NCBI GenBank assembly: GCA_035439505.1
Contig: DAORKJ010000011.1
Coordinates: 3,906-67,905 of the forward strand
From: UBA7236 sp035439505
Lineage (GTDB): Bacteria; Bacteroidota; Bacteroidia; Chitinophagales; BACL12
Direction of reading: 5' to 3'
DNA length: 64,000 nt
The position numbers and the translations under genes were made by a program. Below, piece by piece: positions 16,534 to 25,600 of the stretch. Position 1 is the stretch's first letter. The number at the start of each line of letters is the position of its first letter. Below the pieces are notes generated by a model. It saw only the letters and a program-made list of their open reading frames with translations. It was not told the origin of the DNA and searched no databases.

Positions 16534-17583
16534 TTAGGCCTTTTGCAGGGTAAAACCAAAAGTGGAGCCCTCTCCTATTGTGCTCCTTACATTTACATTT
16601 TGGTTATGTGCTTCAATTATATGTTTCACAATAGATAAACCTAAGCCGGTTCCCCCCATATCGCGCGATCTACTCTTTTCGATGCGGAAAAAACGCTCAA
16701 AAACACGATTTAAATGTTCTTTTGCGATACCTAAACCATTGTCTGCAATTTCAATCAGGATATTATCACCCATATTATAAAATCCGGCGTGCACAAAACC
16801 TTCTTTATTACCATATTTAATCGCATTTGAAATTAAATTAACCAACACTTCACGAATTAATTTTTCATCAGCATAAACATTAAAAACATGGTCGCAACCT
16901 TCTTTAATAGCCAGTTTAGTTTTAGCGGCCGATGCCTGCATTTCCAGCGACTCGTAAACCTCTTTGACTAAGGCATTGATATCAAATTTTTTATAATTTA
17001 ATGCCAACTCGCCGCTTTCCAACATCGAAATATTCACCAAGTCATCGATAATCATAATCATACGATCAACATTTTTTAATGCTTTATCGATGTACATGCT
17101 GTTGATAGTTGGGTCCTCTATCCCGCCGTCAGAAAGCGTTTCGAGGTATCCCTGAATGCTCATGATGGGCGTTTTTAATTCATGACTTACGTTGCCTAAA
17201 AATTCTTTTCTGTAGTCCGCCTGTTTTATCAGCAAATCTATTTCACTACTTCTTTCCTTCGCCCATTCGATAACTTCATTATTCACTTCAGAAATAACAT
17301 CCGACGACATTTTCATTTTTTCATCGGCAATTTCTTTGGTCGATTTTAGTGCGTGAATATTTTTATAAATCAATTTAATTTTGCGGTAAATAAATTTTTC
17401 AACCGCTAAGTAGAAGATTAAAAAAATGCAAAAAAATGCAATTAGCGGTATAATTACCAGTTGATAAGCCTTAAACTGTAATACAGGAAATAAATACCAC
17501 GCCAATTCCAGCACCAACAGAATTAATAAAATAATTCCAGATGAAGCCAACACTATTCGGCTCGGTGAAGCATTTTTCATCAA
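16534..17583 (-). CDS. PhoR-like sensor histidine kinase
   Basis: 349 residues. Two membrane helices (about residues 10-31 and 42-62) are separated by only about 10 residues, so there is no periplasmic sensor domain. A helical linker follows, then the H-box GNVSHELKTPIMSIQGYLE with phospho-accepting H134. The ATPase has LVNLISNAIKYG, EIADNGLGIAKEHL and MGGTGLGLSIVKHI. It follows its response regulator gene with 4 bases between and is surely cotranscribed with it. The architecture resembles PhoR, but the stimulus is unknown and probably membrane-borne or sensed through a partner protein. Confidence 0.93.
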   Translation of the reverse strand: MMKNASPSRIVLASSGIILLILLVLELAWYLFPVLQFKAYQLVIIPLIAFFCIFLIFYLAVEKFIYRKIKLIYKNIHALKSTKEIADEKMKMSSDVISEVNNEVIEWAKERSSEIDLLIKQADYRKEFLGNVSHELKTPIMSIQGYLETLSDGGIEDPTINSMYIDKALKNVDRMIMIIDDLVNISMLESGELALNYKKFDINALVKEVYESLEMQASAAKTKLAIKEGCDHVFNVYADEKLIREVLVNLISNAIKYGNKEGFVHAGFYNMGDNILIEIADNGLGIAKEHLNRVFERFFRIEKSRSRDMGGTGLGLSIVKHIIEAHNQNVNVRSTIGEGSTFGFTLQKA

Positions 17584-17587
17584 CTAA

Positions 17588-18277
17588 TTAATGGTCAAAT
17601 TTATAACCAATTCCTTTTATTGTTTTAATAAAATCTTCACCAATTTTTTCTCTTATTTTACGAATATGGACATCTATTGTCCTGTCCCCTACAATTACAT
17701 CCATTCCCCAAATACGGTTAAAAATCTCCTGTCTGGTAAACACTTTACCCGGTTTAGAAGCTAATAATTGTATGAGTTCAAACTCTTTTTTTGCCAGTGA
17801 AATCGGGTCACCTTTAACATATACCAGGAATTTTTCTTCGTCAATGCTCAAATCGCCATATGTTACAGCTTCGTTAACCGGCTCCATTACAGCTGTTCTC
17901 CGCAACAATGCCTTTATTCTTGACAACAGTATTCTCGGTTTTATAGGCTTAGTGATGTAATCATCTGCACCAACATCAAAACCCTGCACTTGGGTAAAAT
18001 CTTCGTTCCTGGCTGTTAAAAATGCGATAATGGTATTGTCAAACTCCCTTAAACTGCGCAACTCACGGCACACTTCTATACCATCCATTTCGGGCATCAT
18101 AATGTCTAACAATATTAAATTGGGCTTTTCTGCTATGGCCTTTTCCAAAGCTATCTTGCCGTTTGAAGCTCTAACTACCTGATAATCATCCTTTAACAGG
18201 TTGTATTCTATTACCTCCAGAATATCCGGCTCATCATCCACAATCAAAATCTTTATCTTTTCGTTTTGCATATGCAA
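17588..18277 (-). CDS. OmpR/PhoB-family response regulator
   Basis: 229 residues. The receiver domain has acidic pocket LIVDDEPD, phospho-acceptor D58 in LILLDIMMPEMDG, and conserved Lys in YITKPIKP. The winged-helix DNA-binding domain ends TRQEIFNRIWGMDVIVGDRTIDVHI (read in part) and GIGYKFD, the OmpR family pattern. It forms an operon with the kinase downstream. Two ATGs (18277 and 18271) are possible starts. PhoB-like assignment rests on overall build only; no phosphate genes are adjacent. Confidence 0.93.
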   Translation of the reverse strand: MHMQNEKIKILIVDDEPDILEVIEYNLLKDDYQVVRASNGKIALEKAIAEKPNLILLDIMMPEMDGIEVCRELRSLREFDNTIIAFLTARNEDFTQVQGFDVGADDYITKPIKPRILLSRIKALLRRTAVMEPVNEAVTYGDLSIDEEKFLVYVKGDPISLAKKEFELIQLLASKPGKVFTRQEIFNRIWGMDVIVGDRTIDVHIRKIREKIGEDFIKTIKGIGYKFDH

Positions 18278-18416
18278 TTTTGATGTAAAGCTAAATAGCG
18301 AGTATTAACTCAAACTCAAAATCGTGTTAAGTTAATGTTAAAGAAACATTTAATTTACGTATAAGTTCCGAATTATATGCATTTGGGCGAAATCATGTAA
18401 CTTTAATCGCAGAACT

Positions 18417-21047
18417 ATGAGTGAAAAGGCACCTTCAACGGGTTTAACGTGGAAATTGATAGCGGGGTTCATCTTGTCTACTGCACTTATTGGATTTGCA
18501 GCCTGGTTTGCCTATCAAAATTTCAACAAACTGCTTGGTTCGGTAGAAACACTTTCTAATCCTAACAATTCGGCAGAAGAGCTGCAAAACTTGATTTACA
18601 GTATGCATGAAGCGGATGCCAACATGCGCAATTATATCATGACAGATGACCCGGGGGCTTTCCAGAGTTATATGACCATGATGGAAACCATGAGCGTTGA
18701 ACTTGATGACCTAAAACAGGATAGGAATTTTGCTTCAAATGAATTGAGCCTTGATTCACTGGAAGATTATCTTAATGATAAGGCCGATTTGATGTATTCT
18801 TTGGTGATTTTTAAGAAATCAAGTGAATATGAACGTTTAAACAGTAAGGCGCTTGCCAAAATTTCATCTAATCTTGAAGATGAAGGAGGTTTTACCAGTT
18901 CGAAATCCGACAATGTTGCCACCAAAACACCAACAATTAAACAACCCTCCATCAAACAAGCCGAAAGCACTACAGATAAATCCAAAAAAACAAAAAAAGA
19001 GAAGGATAAAGACGAAGGTTTTTTGAAGAATTTATTTTCAGGAAAAAATAAAAATAATAAAACAGAAGCCTCCGACCCAACTATTGTTGCCTTAAAGGAT
19101 ACAACTAATAATTCACGTTCAACGGCAGAATTACAGTTTGATATTGCCAATAGCCCTTCTGTGGATGTAGAGGACGTTCGCCAAGTGCTTAAAGAAATTG
19201 AAAATGAACAACGACAATATAATACTACATTAACTATTAAAGAACTTGAAATATTAGCCAGCGATAAAATCATAATTAAAAAAATAAATGAACTAATTGA
19301 TCGTATCAAGGCAGAACAAATTACGCTACAACAAGCTCAATTAATTGCGGCTAACAACAATGCTAAACGTTCATCTGAAACCATGTTGTTAATTGCCTCT
19401 ATTGCATTATTAACCGGATTGGTTTTTATGGGTATAATTTTGGTAGATATTAATCGGAGTAACCGTTATAAAAAAGAACTTATAATTGCCCGCAATCGCG
19501 CTGAATATCTGGCACATGCCAAGGAAGAATTTTTAGCAAATATGAGTCACGAAATTCGCACTCCGCTTAATGCAATTATAGGTTTTAGCGAACAAATGGA
19601 GAGCACGCCATTGCAACCATCACAAAAAAAATATATTAAAGCCGTTAGTAACGCAGGTGCGCATTTATTAAATACCGTTAACGACATCCTCGACTTATCT
19701 AAAATTGAGGCTGGTAAATTAGCTATTGATGACCAACCATTCAAACTAAAAGATGCTATTGATGAAGTAGTTTCCATTATGGAAATCAAAGCAAAAGAAA
19801 AACAACTAGCGTTATCCGTTTTACCGATTGATTTAGCAAATGAATATGTAATTGGTGATGCATTTCGTATTAAACAAATACTTTACAATATAGCAGGTAA
19901 TGCTATAAAATTTACTGAACAAGGTAAGATTGAAATTTCTGGTTCTGCAAAAAAACATAAAACCCTAATTGAATATCATATACATATTACCGATACCGGT
20001 GTTGGAATTGCCCATGACAAAATTGATAAAATATTTGAAAGCTTCGAACAAGCTGAAAATTCAATAACCCGGAAATTTGGTGGTACAGGTTTAGGACTAA
20101 GTATTTCAAAAAAATTGGCTGCATTGATTGGTGGCGACATCAATGTAAAAAGCGAAATTAATAAGGGAAGTACATTCACAATTACGCTCCCGCTGCCACT
20201 GGCTGATGAAAAAACTATTAGCACCATTATTCAGGAACCTACCTCTCATATCGATTTACATGGTATGGAAATATTAGTGGTTGACGATGAGCCATTTAAT
20301 TTAATGCTGGCTGAAGTAATTTTAAAAAAATACGGCGCCATTATCACTGTTGCTGTAAATGGCAAAGAAGCATTCGATAAAATTGAGTTACAAAATTTCG
20401 ATATAGTTTTAGCCGATTTGCATATGCCTGAAGTTGATGGATATATGCTGGCTAATAAAATTCGTGAAAAATATTTACAAGTTCCACTTATTGCATTAAC
20501 TGCCAATGTGATGCAAAACGACATGGTGAAAATTAAAAAAAGTGGCTTTAATGACATCCTTTTGAAGCCTTATAAAGAAAAGGCTTTATTGGATATAATT
20601 GCAAAATATGCACCGGTTGTAATAGGTGAAAACGAACTAGATGAGTCAACAAATAAATTGACAACTGATACCGAGCATCAACATACTATGGAATCTCATA
20701 CTTTATACAGCCTTGATGAAATTAGAAAATTTGCGGATAATGATAATAGTATTCTGGTAGCTATAGTGGAATCGTTTATTCAAAACAATTCGTTAAATTT
20801 ATTTACATTAAAAGATGCTGCTGAAAAAAATGATTTACATGTAGTAAGAAACACCGCACATAAAATGTTACCATCTTATAATCACTTTCATGTTCACGCG
20901 CTAATAAGTGATTTAAAAAAATTGGAAATCGTGGAAGAAATATCTCCAGTCGATTTAATTAATTGTTATTATCACATTGAAAAAGTGAGCAAGGAAGTAT
21001 TTACCTTGTTGGAACAGGATTGCCGCACTTTAACATTCGCTAAATAA
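18417..21047 (+). CDS. Hybrid histidine kinase with REC and Hpt domains
   Basis: 876 residues. TM1 is at about 13-33 and TM2 at 322-344, enclosing a 290-residue extracytoplasmic region. Its first half resembles CHASE3/four-helix sensors, and its middle (about 155-220) is a highly charged Lys/Ser/Thr/Asp stretch. The H-box MSHEIRTPLN carries H378. The ATPase has NIAGNAIKFTEQGK, DTGVGIAHDK and FGGTGLGLSISKK. A receiver domain (about 617-725) has VVDDEPFN and D667 in ADLHMPEVDG. An Hpt domain at the C-terminus has H815 in RNTAHKMLPSY. It can thus run a full His-Asp-His relay to a separate response regulator. It is convergent with the NtrC-type gene, with one base between stop codons. Confidence 0.93.
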   Translation: MSEKAPSTGLTWKLIAGFILSTALIGFAAWFAYQNFNKLLGSVETLSNPNNSAEELQNLIYSMHEADANMRNYIMTDDPGAFQSYMTMMETMSVELDDLKQDRNFASNELSLDSLEDYLNDKADLMYSLVIFKKSSEYERLNSKALAKISSNLEDEGGFTSSKSDNVATKTPTIKQPSIKQAESTTDKSKKTKKEKDKDEGFLKNLFSGKNKNNKTEASDPTIVALKDTTNNSRSTAELQFDIANSPSVDVEDVRQVLKEIENEQRQYNTTLTIKELEILASDKIIIKKINELIDRIKAEQITLQQAQLIAANNNAKRSSETMLLIASIALLTGLVFMGIILVDINRSNRYKKELIIARNRAEYLAHAKEEFLANMSHEIRTPLNAIIGFSEQMESTPLQPSQKKYIKAVSNAGAHLLNTVNDILDLSKIEAGKLAIDDQPFKLKDAIDEVVSIMEIKAKEKQLALSVLPIDLANEYVIGDAFRIKQILYNIAGNAIKFTEQGKIEISGSAKKHKTLIEYHIHITDTGVGIAHDKIDKIFESFEQAENSITRKFGGTGLGLSISKKLAALIGGDINVKSEINKGSTFTITLPLPLADEKTISTIIQEPTSHIDLHGMEILVVDDEPFNLMLAEVILKKYGAIITVAVNGKEAFDKIELQNFDIVLADLHMPEVDGYMLANKIREKYLQVPLIALTANVMQNDMVKIKKSGFNDILLKPYKEKALLDIIAKYAPVVIGENELDESTNKLTTDTEHQHTMESHTLYSLDEIRKFADNDNSILVAIVESFIQNNSLNLFTLKDAAEKNDLHVVRNTAHKMLPSYNHFHVHALISDLKKLEIVEEISPVDLINCYYHIEKVSKEVFTLLEQDCRTLTFAK

Positions 21048-21048
21048 T

Positions 21049-22494
21049 TTATTCATCCTCATTACCGGTTAATATTTTGTATAATTTCATTTTATTATAC
21101 AATGTCTTACGGTCTATTTTTAATAAGGTAGCGGCTTTACTTTTATTGTAATTAACTTTTACCAGTGTATTTATGATTAATTCGCGTTCCGTTTTTTCGG
21201 CCAACGATTTTAAATCACTAGGTTGCTCAACATTATTTTGTGGTGTAGAATGATTGTTGTTATTTACATTTGCTTCTTCGCGTTTTTCAAAAACAATTTC
21301 GTGTGGCAACGTTTCCTTTTTAACCAAATTTCCGCTAGTGAGTAATACTGCTCTGCGCACCACATTGCGCATTTCACGTAAATTGCCTGGCCATGAATAT
21401 TTTCTGAAAATCGTTTTAACTTCTTCATCAAAATCATCCACCGACTTACTTAATTCTGTATTCGCCAAATTTAAAAAATGACCGGCAAAAATATCAATAT
21501 CGGTACCTCTGTCCCTTAACGATGGAACTACAATGGTGAACTCATTTAACCGGTGATATAAATCTTCTCTGAAATTGCCTTTTTTAACCGCTTCCATTAA
21601 ATCTTCATTCGTGGCTACAATTATTCTAACATCAATTTCTACATCCTGATTACTACCAATTTTTCTAATTCTTCGTTCTTGAATTGCGCGTAACAATTGC
21701 ACCTGAATTTCGTAAGTTAAATTACCAATTTCATCCAAAAATATGGTACCGCCATCAGCAAAAACAAATTGCCCTGTTTTGTCAGAAATAGCGCCTGTGA
21801 ATGATCCTTTTATATGTCCGAACAATTCACTCGCTGCGAGTTCTTTACTTAGTGCTCCACAATCAATTGATACAAAAGGTTTATGAGAACGATTGCTCTT
21901 TTGGTGAATCATTTTCGCCACATATTCCTTACCAGTTCCGCTTTCTCCATTAATGATTACAGATAAATTGGTTGGCGCAACAACATCGATATATTGCATG
22001 ATTCTATTTGCCGTATCGCTATTGCCCTCTACGTACTCAAATCCATTTTTTAAAGTACTTTTTTTACCCGTTGGTTGTTCAATTTTGCCTGTTTGCTGAG
22101 TTGGCGGCAAAGGCACAACCAAATTGTCTTTATCTCGGTTTAAAGCATTTTTAATTGTTAATAAAATCTCATCCGGATTCACAGGTTTAGTTACATATTC
22201 ATATGCACCAATTTTCATCGCTTTTACAGCTATTCGAATATCTGCATAGGAAGTCATGATGATTACAGGAGTACCGGGTTTTATTTCCCGAATATTCTCC
22301 AATAATTCCAATCCATCAGTATCCGGTAGTCTAAAATCGCTTAAAACAATATCGAAATTGTTGTTTTTAACCTGATTAATTGCTTCTGCACCGGAAAAGG
22401 CTGTTTCTGTAGCAAAATCCTTCTTACTCAAAAAGCTTTTCAGCATGAGGCAAAAAGTTGGGTCGTCATCAATTATGAGTACAGATGGGCGCAT
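21049..22494 (-). CDS. NtrC-family sigma-54-dependent response regulator
   Basis: About 481 residues from the ATG at 22494 (MRPSVLIIDDDPTF). The frame continues to 22524, but a TATATTTG -7 element occupies 22522-22529, so the shorter start is preferred. The receiver has a DDD pocket and acceptor Asp in LSDFRLPDTDG. The AAA+ domain has Walker A GESGTGKE, the sigma-54 contact loop GSFTGA (Ser replacing the usual Ala of GAFTGA) and Walker B GGTIFLDEIG. The C-terminal Fis-type helix-turn-helix is NKSKAATLLKIDRKTLYNKM. It activates sigma-54 promoters when phosphorylated. The convergent hybrid kinase is the nearest candidate donor. Confidence 0.93.
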   Translation of the reverse strand: MRPSVLIIDDDPTFCLMLKSFLSKKDFATETAFSGAEAINQVKNNNFDIVLSDFRLPDTDGLELLENIREIKPGTPVIIMTSYADIRIAVKAMKIGAYEYVTKPVNPDEILLTIKNALNRDKDNLVVPLPPTQQTGKIEQPTGKKSTLKNGFEYVEGNSDTANRIMQYIDVVAPTNLSVIINGESGTGKEYVAKMIHQKSNRSHKPFVSIDCGALSKELAASELFGHIKGSFTGAISDKTGQFVFADGGTIFLDEIGNLTYEIQVQLLRAIQERRIRKIGSNQDVEIDVRIIVATNEDLMEAVKKGNFREDLYHRLNEFTIVVPSLRDRGTDIDIFAGHFLNLANTELSKSVDDFDEEVKTIFRKYSWPGNLREMRNVVRRAVLLTSGNLVKKETLPHEIVFEKREEANVNNNNHSTPQNNVEQPSDLKSLAEKTERELIINTLVKVNYNKSKAATLLKIDRKTLYNKMKLYKILTGNEDE

Positions 22495-22521
22495 TTTGGT
22501 AATGTCATTTAAAGGACGGCT

Positions 22522-22529
22522 CAAATATA
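22522..22529 (-). promoter_or_regulatory. -7 element upstream of NtrC-type regulator
   Basis: TATATTTG on the minus strand matches TAnnTTTG, 28 bases before the ATG at 22494. It overlaps the alternative start at 22524 and so argues against it. Confidence 0.45.
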
Positions 22530-22652
22530 GTCCAACTTAGTCAAACAGGCACGACAAAATGTGGGGATTATTGGTGAATAAAATTTTTTTCCATTTCTAA
22601 ACATCCTTATATACTTTTACAGCCTCTTTCTTTTCATACTAATTTGCGACTT

Positions 22653-25600
22653 ATGTTAAAATCTTTACTTGCCCGAACTAAGGCTGTTTTCCTGATTACA
22701 GGATTCCTTATGTTAGGAAACGCAGCATTTGCTGATTATTGTATTCCAGATTATGTTACAGGAACCGGTGATGATGATTATATCGACGGTGTTGAACTTG
22801 GCGATATTTCTAACTTCTCAGGTCCGGGCGACGACTGGAATGACTTTACTGATTTTTCTACCACCCTCATGCCGGGTATGACTTACGACCTTACTGTGTA
22901 TAATACTCCGTCATGGCAAGAAGAATACATGGCGTGGATTGATTATAATCAGGATGAGATTTTCAGCGACGATGAGCGATTGACACCTGACAATGTGGTG
23001 CTGACAGAAGGTGCATCAGCTGTAATTTCATTTACGGTTCCTTTCGGCGTTTTACCGGGAGCAACCAGAATGCGCGTAATGTGTGTTTATTTTCCAGGTG
23101 CACTAATAGAACCTTGCCCTGAAGGTACCTACAACTACGGTGAAGCAGAAGATTACACGATAAATATCCCTGCAGCAGGACCTTATGATATCGGTGCTAC
23201 TACTATCAACGACTTAAGCTCAGCATGCGGTATGGGTATTACCCCTATTTCAATTAACATTACCAACTTCGGAACAGAACCTACTGGTTCCTTCCAAATT
23301 GCCTATCAAATTAATGACCCGGTTTTAGGTTTGTTACCTGCGGTAATTGAAACTTATCCCGGCCCGGCAATTCCAAGTTTAACATCAGTTACTTATACAT
23401 TTGCAGCTTCAGCTGATTTTTCAAATATTGGCGATTATACAGTAACTGCCTATACAATTTATCCGGTAGACGCTGAACCTTTAAACGACGAAAAAGTAAT
23501 TTCACTAACTTCTATTCCGGTAGTAACAAGTTATCCTTATTATGAAGAATTTGAAGCTGGTTCCGGTGGATGGATAGCTGGTGGTACAGAGAGTACTTGG
23601 GAATTAGGTTCTCCGGCAGGTTTTGCTATTATTGGCGCACCTCCTGCAACTCCAGGAAGTATGAATTCTTGGACAACTGAATTGGACGACTATTATGCCC
23701 TTAATGAAAAATCATATGTTGAATCTCCTTGTTACGACTTTTCTTCTTTGTCATTTCCTTTCATGGAATTTGATTTGAATTACGATATCCAATTATACGA
23801 CGATGGCGCTAAATTGCAATACTCTACCGATGGAGGTGCAAGCTGGGGTGATCTTGGTGCGATTGGAGAAGGTGAAAACTGGTATAATCACAATGGCTGT
23901 TACGCCATGTGGCCAACATTCTACATCGATAATTACGAAGGTTGGTCAGGTAACAGCGCAGGATGGTTACATGCATATCTGGACCTTGAATTCCTTGCAG
24001 GTGAAACAGATGTAAAATTCCGTTTTGTTTTTGCTTCATCCAATTATTGGAATTTTAATGACGGATTTGCTTTCGATAATATGTGGATTGGTGACCCGTA
24101 TCCAAATGATCTTGGCGTTTCTTTATTGATGGATCCTGAATCAGGTCCTTTCTTAACAGCAACTGAAACTGTTACAGTTGAAATTACCAACTATGGTACT
24201 TTACCGCAATCAGGTTTCCCTGTAGCATTCCAGGTTGACGGTGGAACCGTAATTGCTGAAACATTTGGTGGAACAATTGCCCCGGGTGCTACTGCAATTC
24301 ATACTTTCGGTGGAACAGCAGACTTATTAGCATTAGGTGATTATGAATTTAAAACCTGGACTAACCTGGCTACTGATGAAGATGAATCTAATGATACCTT
24401 AATTACCGAAGTAAGCAGCCTTTTACCGATTGCGGATACCGGTGCTTATTATATTTATAGCAACACAACAGGTGGTGAACCTTGGTTTGTTGTTTCTAAT
24501 GATACCCACATGGATGATGTTTTTGGTGCAGGAAACTGGTCCACCAATTACTTCGAAACTGTTGACCCTGTTGAATTATTTAGCGTTAACAACTGCTTTG
24601 TTTATTTGGAAGGCTCCGATAGCCATGCTGAAGAAATGAAGTCGTTTTTAACCGCTAATATGGATTTAATTGAGGACTGGGTTGCAGCAGGTGGTCATTT
24701 ATTCATGAATGCAGCGCCAAATGAAGGAACTGGTATGAACTTCGGTTTTGGTGGTACTTCATTAAATTACCCTTGGTATTCTGGATCTGTTTCAGCGAGT
24801 GACCCATTACACCCTATTTGGTCAGGACCTTTTACTCCAACCTCAACAGCAATGACAGGTGGCAGTTATGGACATGCAAACGTTTCAGGTTCAGGCTGGA
24901 CACCATTAATTTACGATACATTTAATCCTGAAAAAATTATTGCAGCTGAAAAATCCTGGGGAGCAGGTATGGTGGTATTTGGTGGTATGACAATGACCGA
25001 TTTCCACAACCCACCAACAGAAGCAGCTAACTTCCGTAAAAACATTTTAGCTTATTTAAAAACTTGTACATTATCTAACGATGATGTTGGTGTTCAGGCT
25101 ATGATAGCTCCTGCAAATGGTTGTGATTTGACAGATGAAGAAAGTGTTACCATTAAAGTTAAAAACTATGGTTTCTTGCCGCAAACTAATATCCCGGTTA
25201 AATACCAGGCTGATGGTGGCGCAATTGTATCTGAAATAATGCCGGGCACCTTATCTGCTGGCGAAATTGGTGAATATACCTTTACTACTACAGCTGATTT
25301 ATCAGGCTTAGGAACGCATGATTTAGTAGCCTGGACAGACTTACCAGCTGATACTATTTATGAAAATGATACTACTTATCGTTCAATATTGAATATACCT
25401 TATATTTCATCATTTCCATACCTCGAAACTTGGGAAACTGGTGATAATGAAGGCTGGTATAACTATGGTGCAGGAAATACCTGGGAGCTTGGATACCCTG
25501 CTGGTCCGGTTATTAATACACCGCCAATTGCAACACCTGGTAGTCAGTATTCATGGGCTACTTCCTTAACCGGAAATTATAATGATGATGAATTATCCTA

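Noticed and set aside
18767..19309. 180-codon frame antisense to the hybrid kinase
   Set aside because: It mirrors the kinase linker region in another frame, is rich in Ser/Leu as expected for a shadow, and has no start context or family match.
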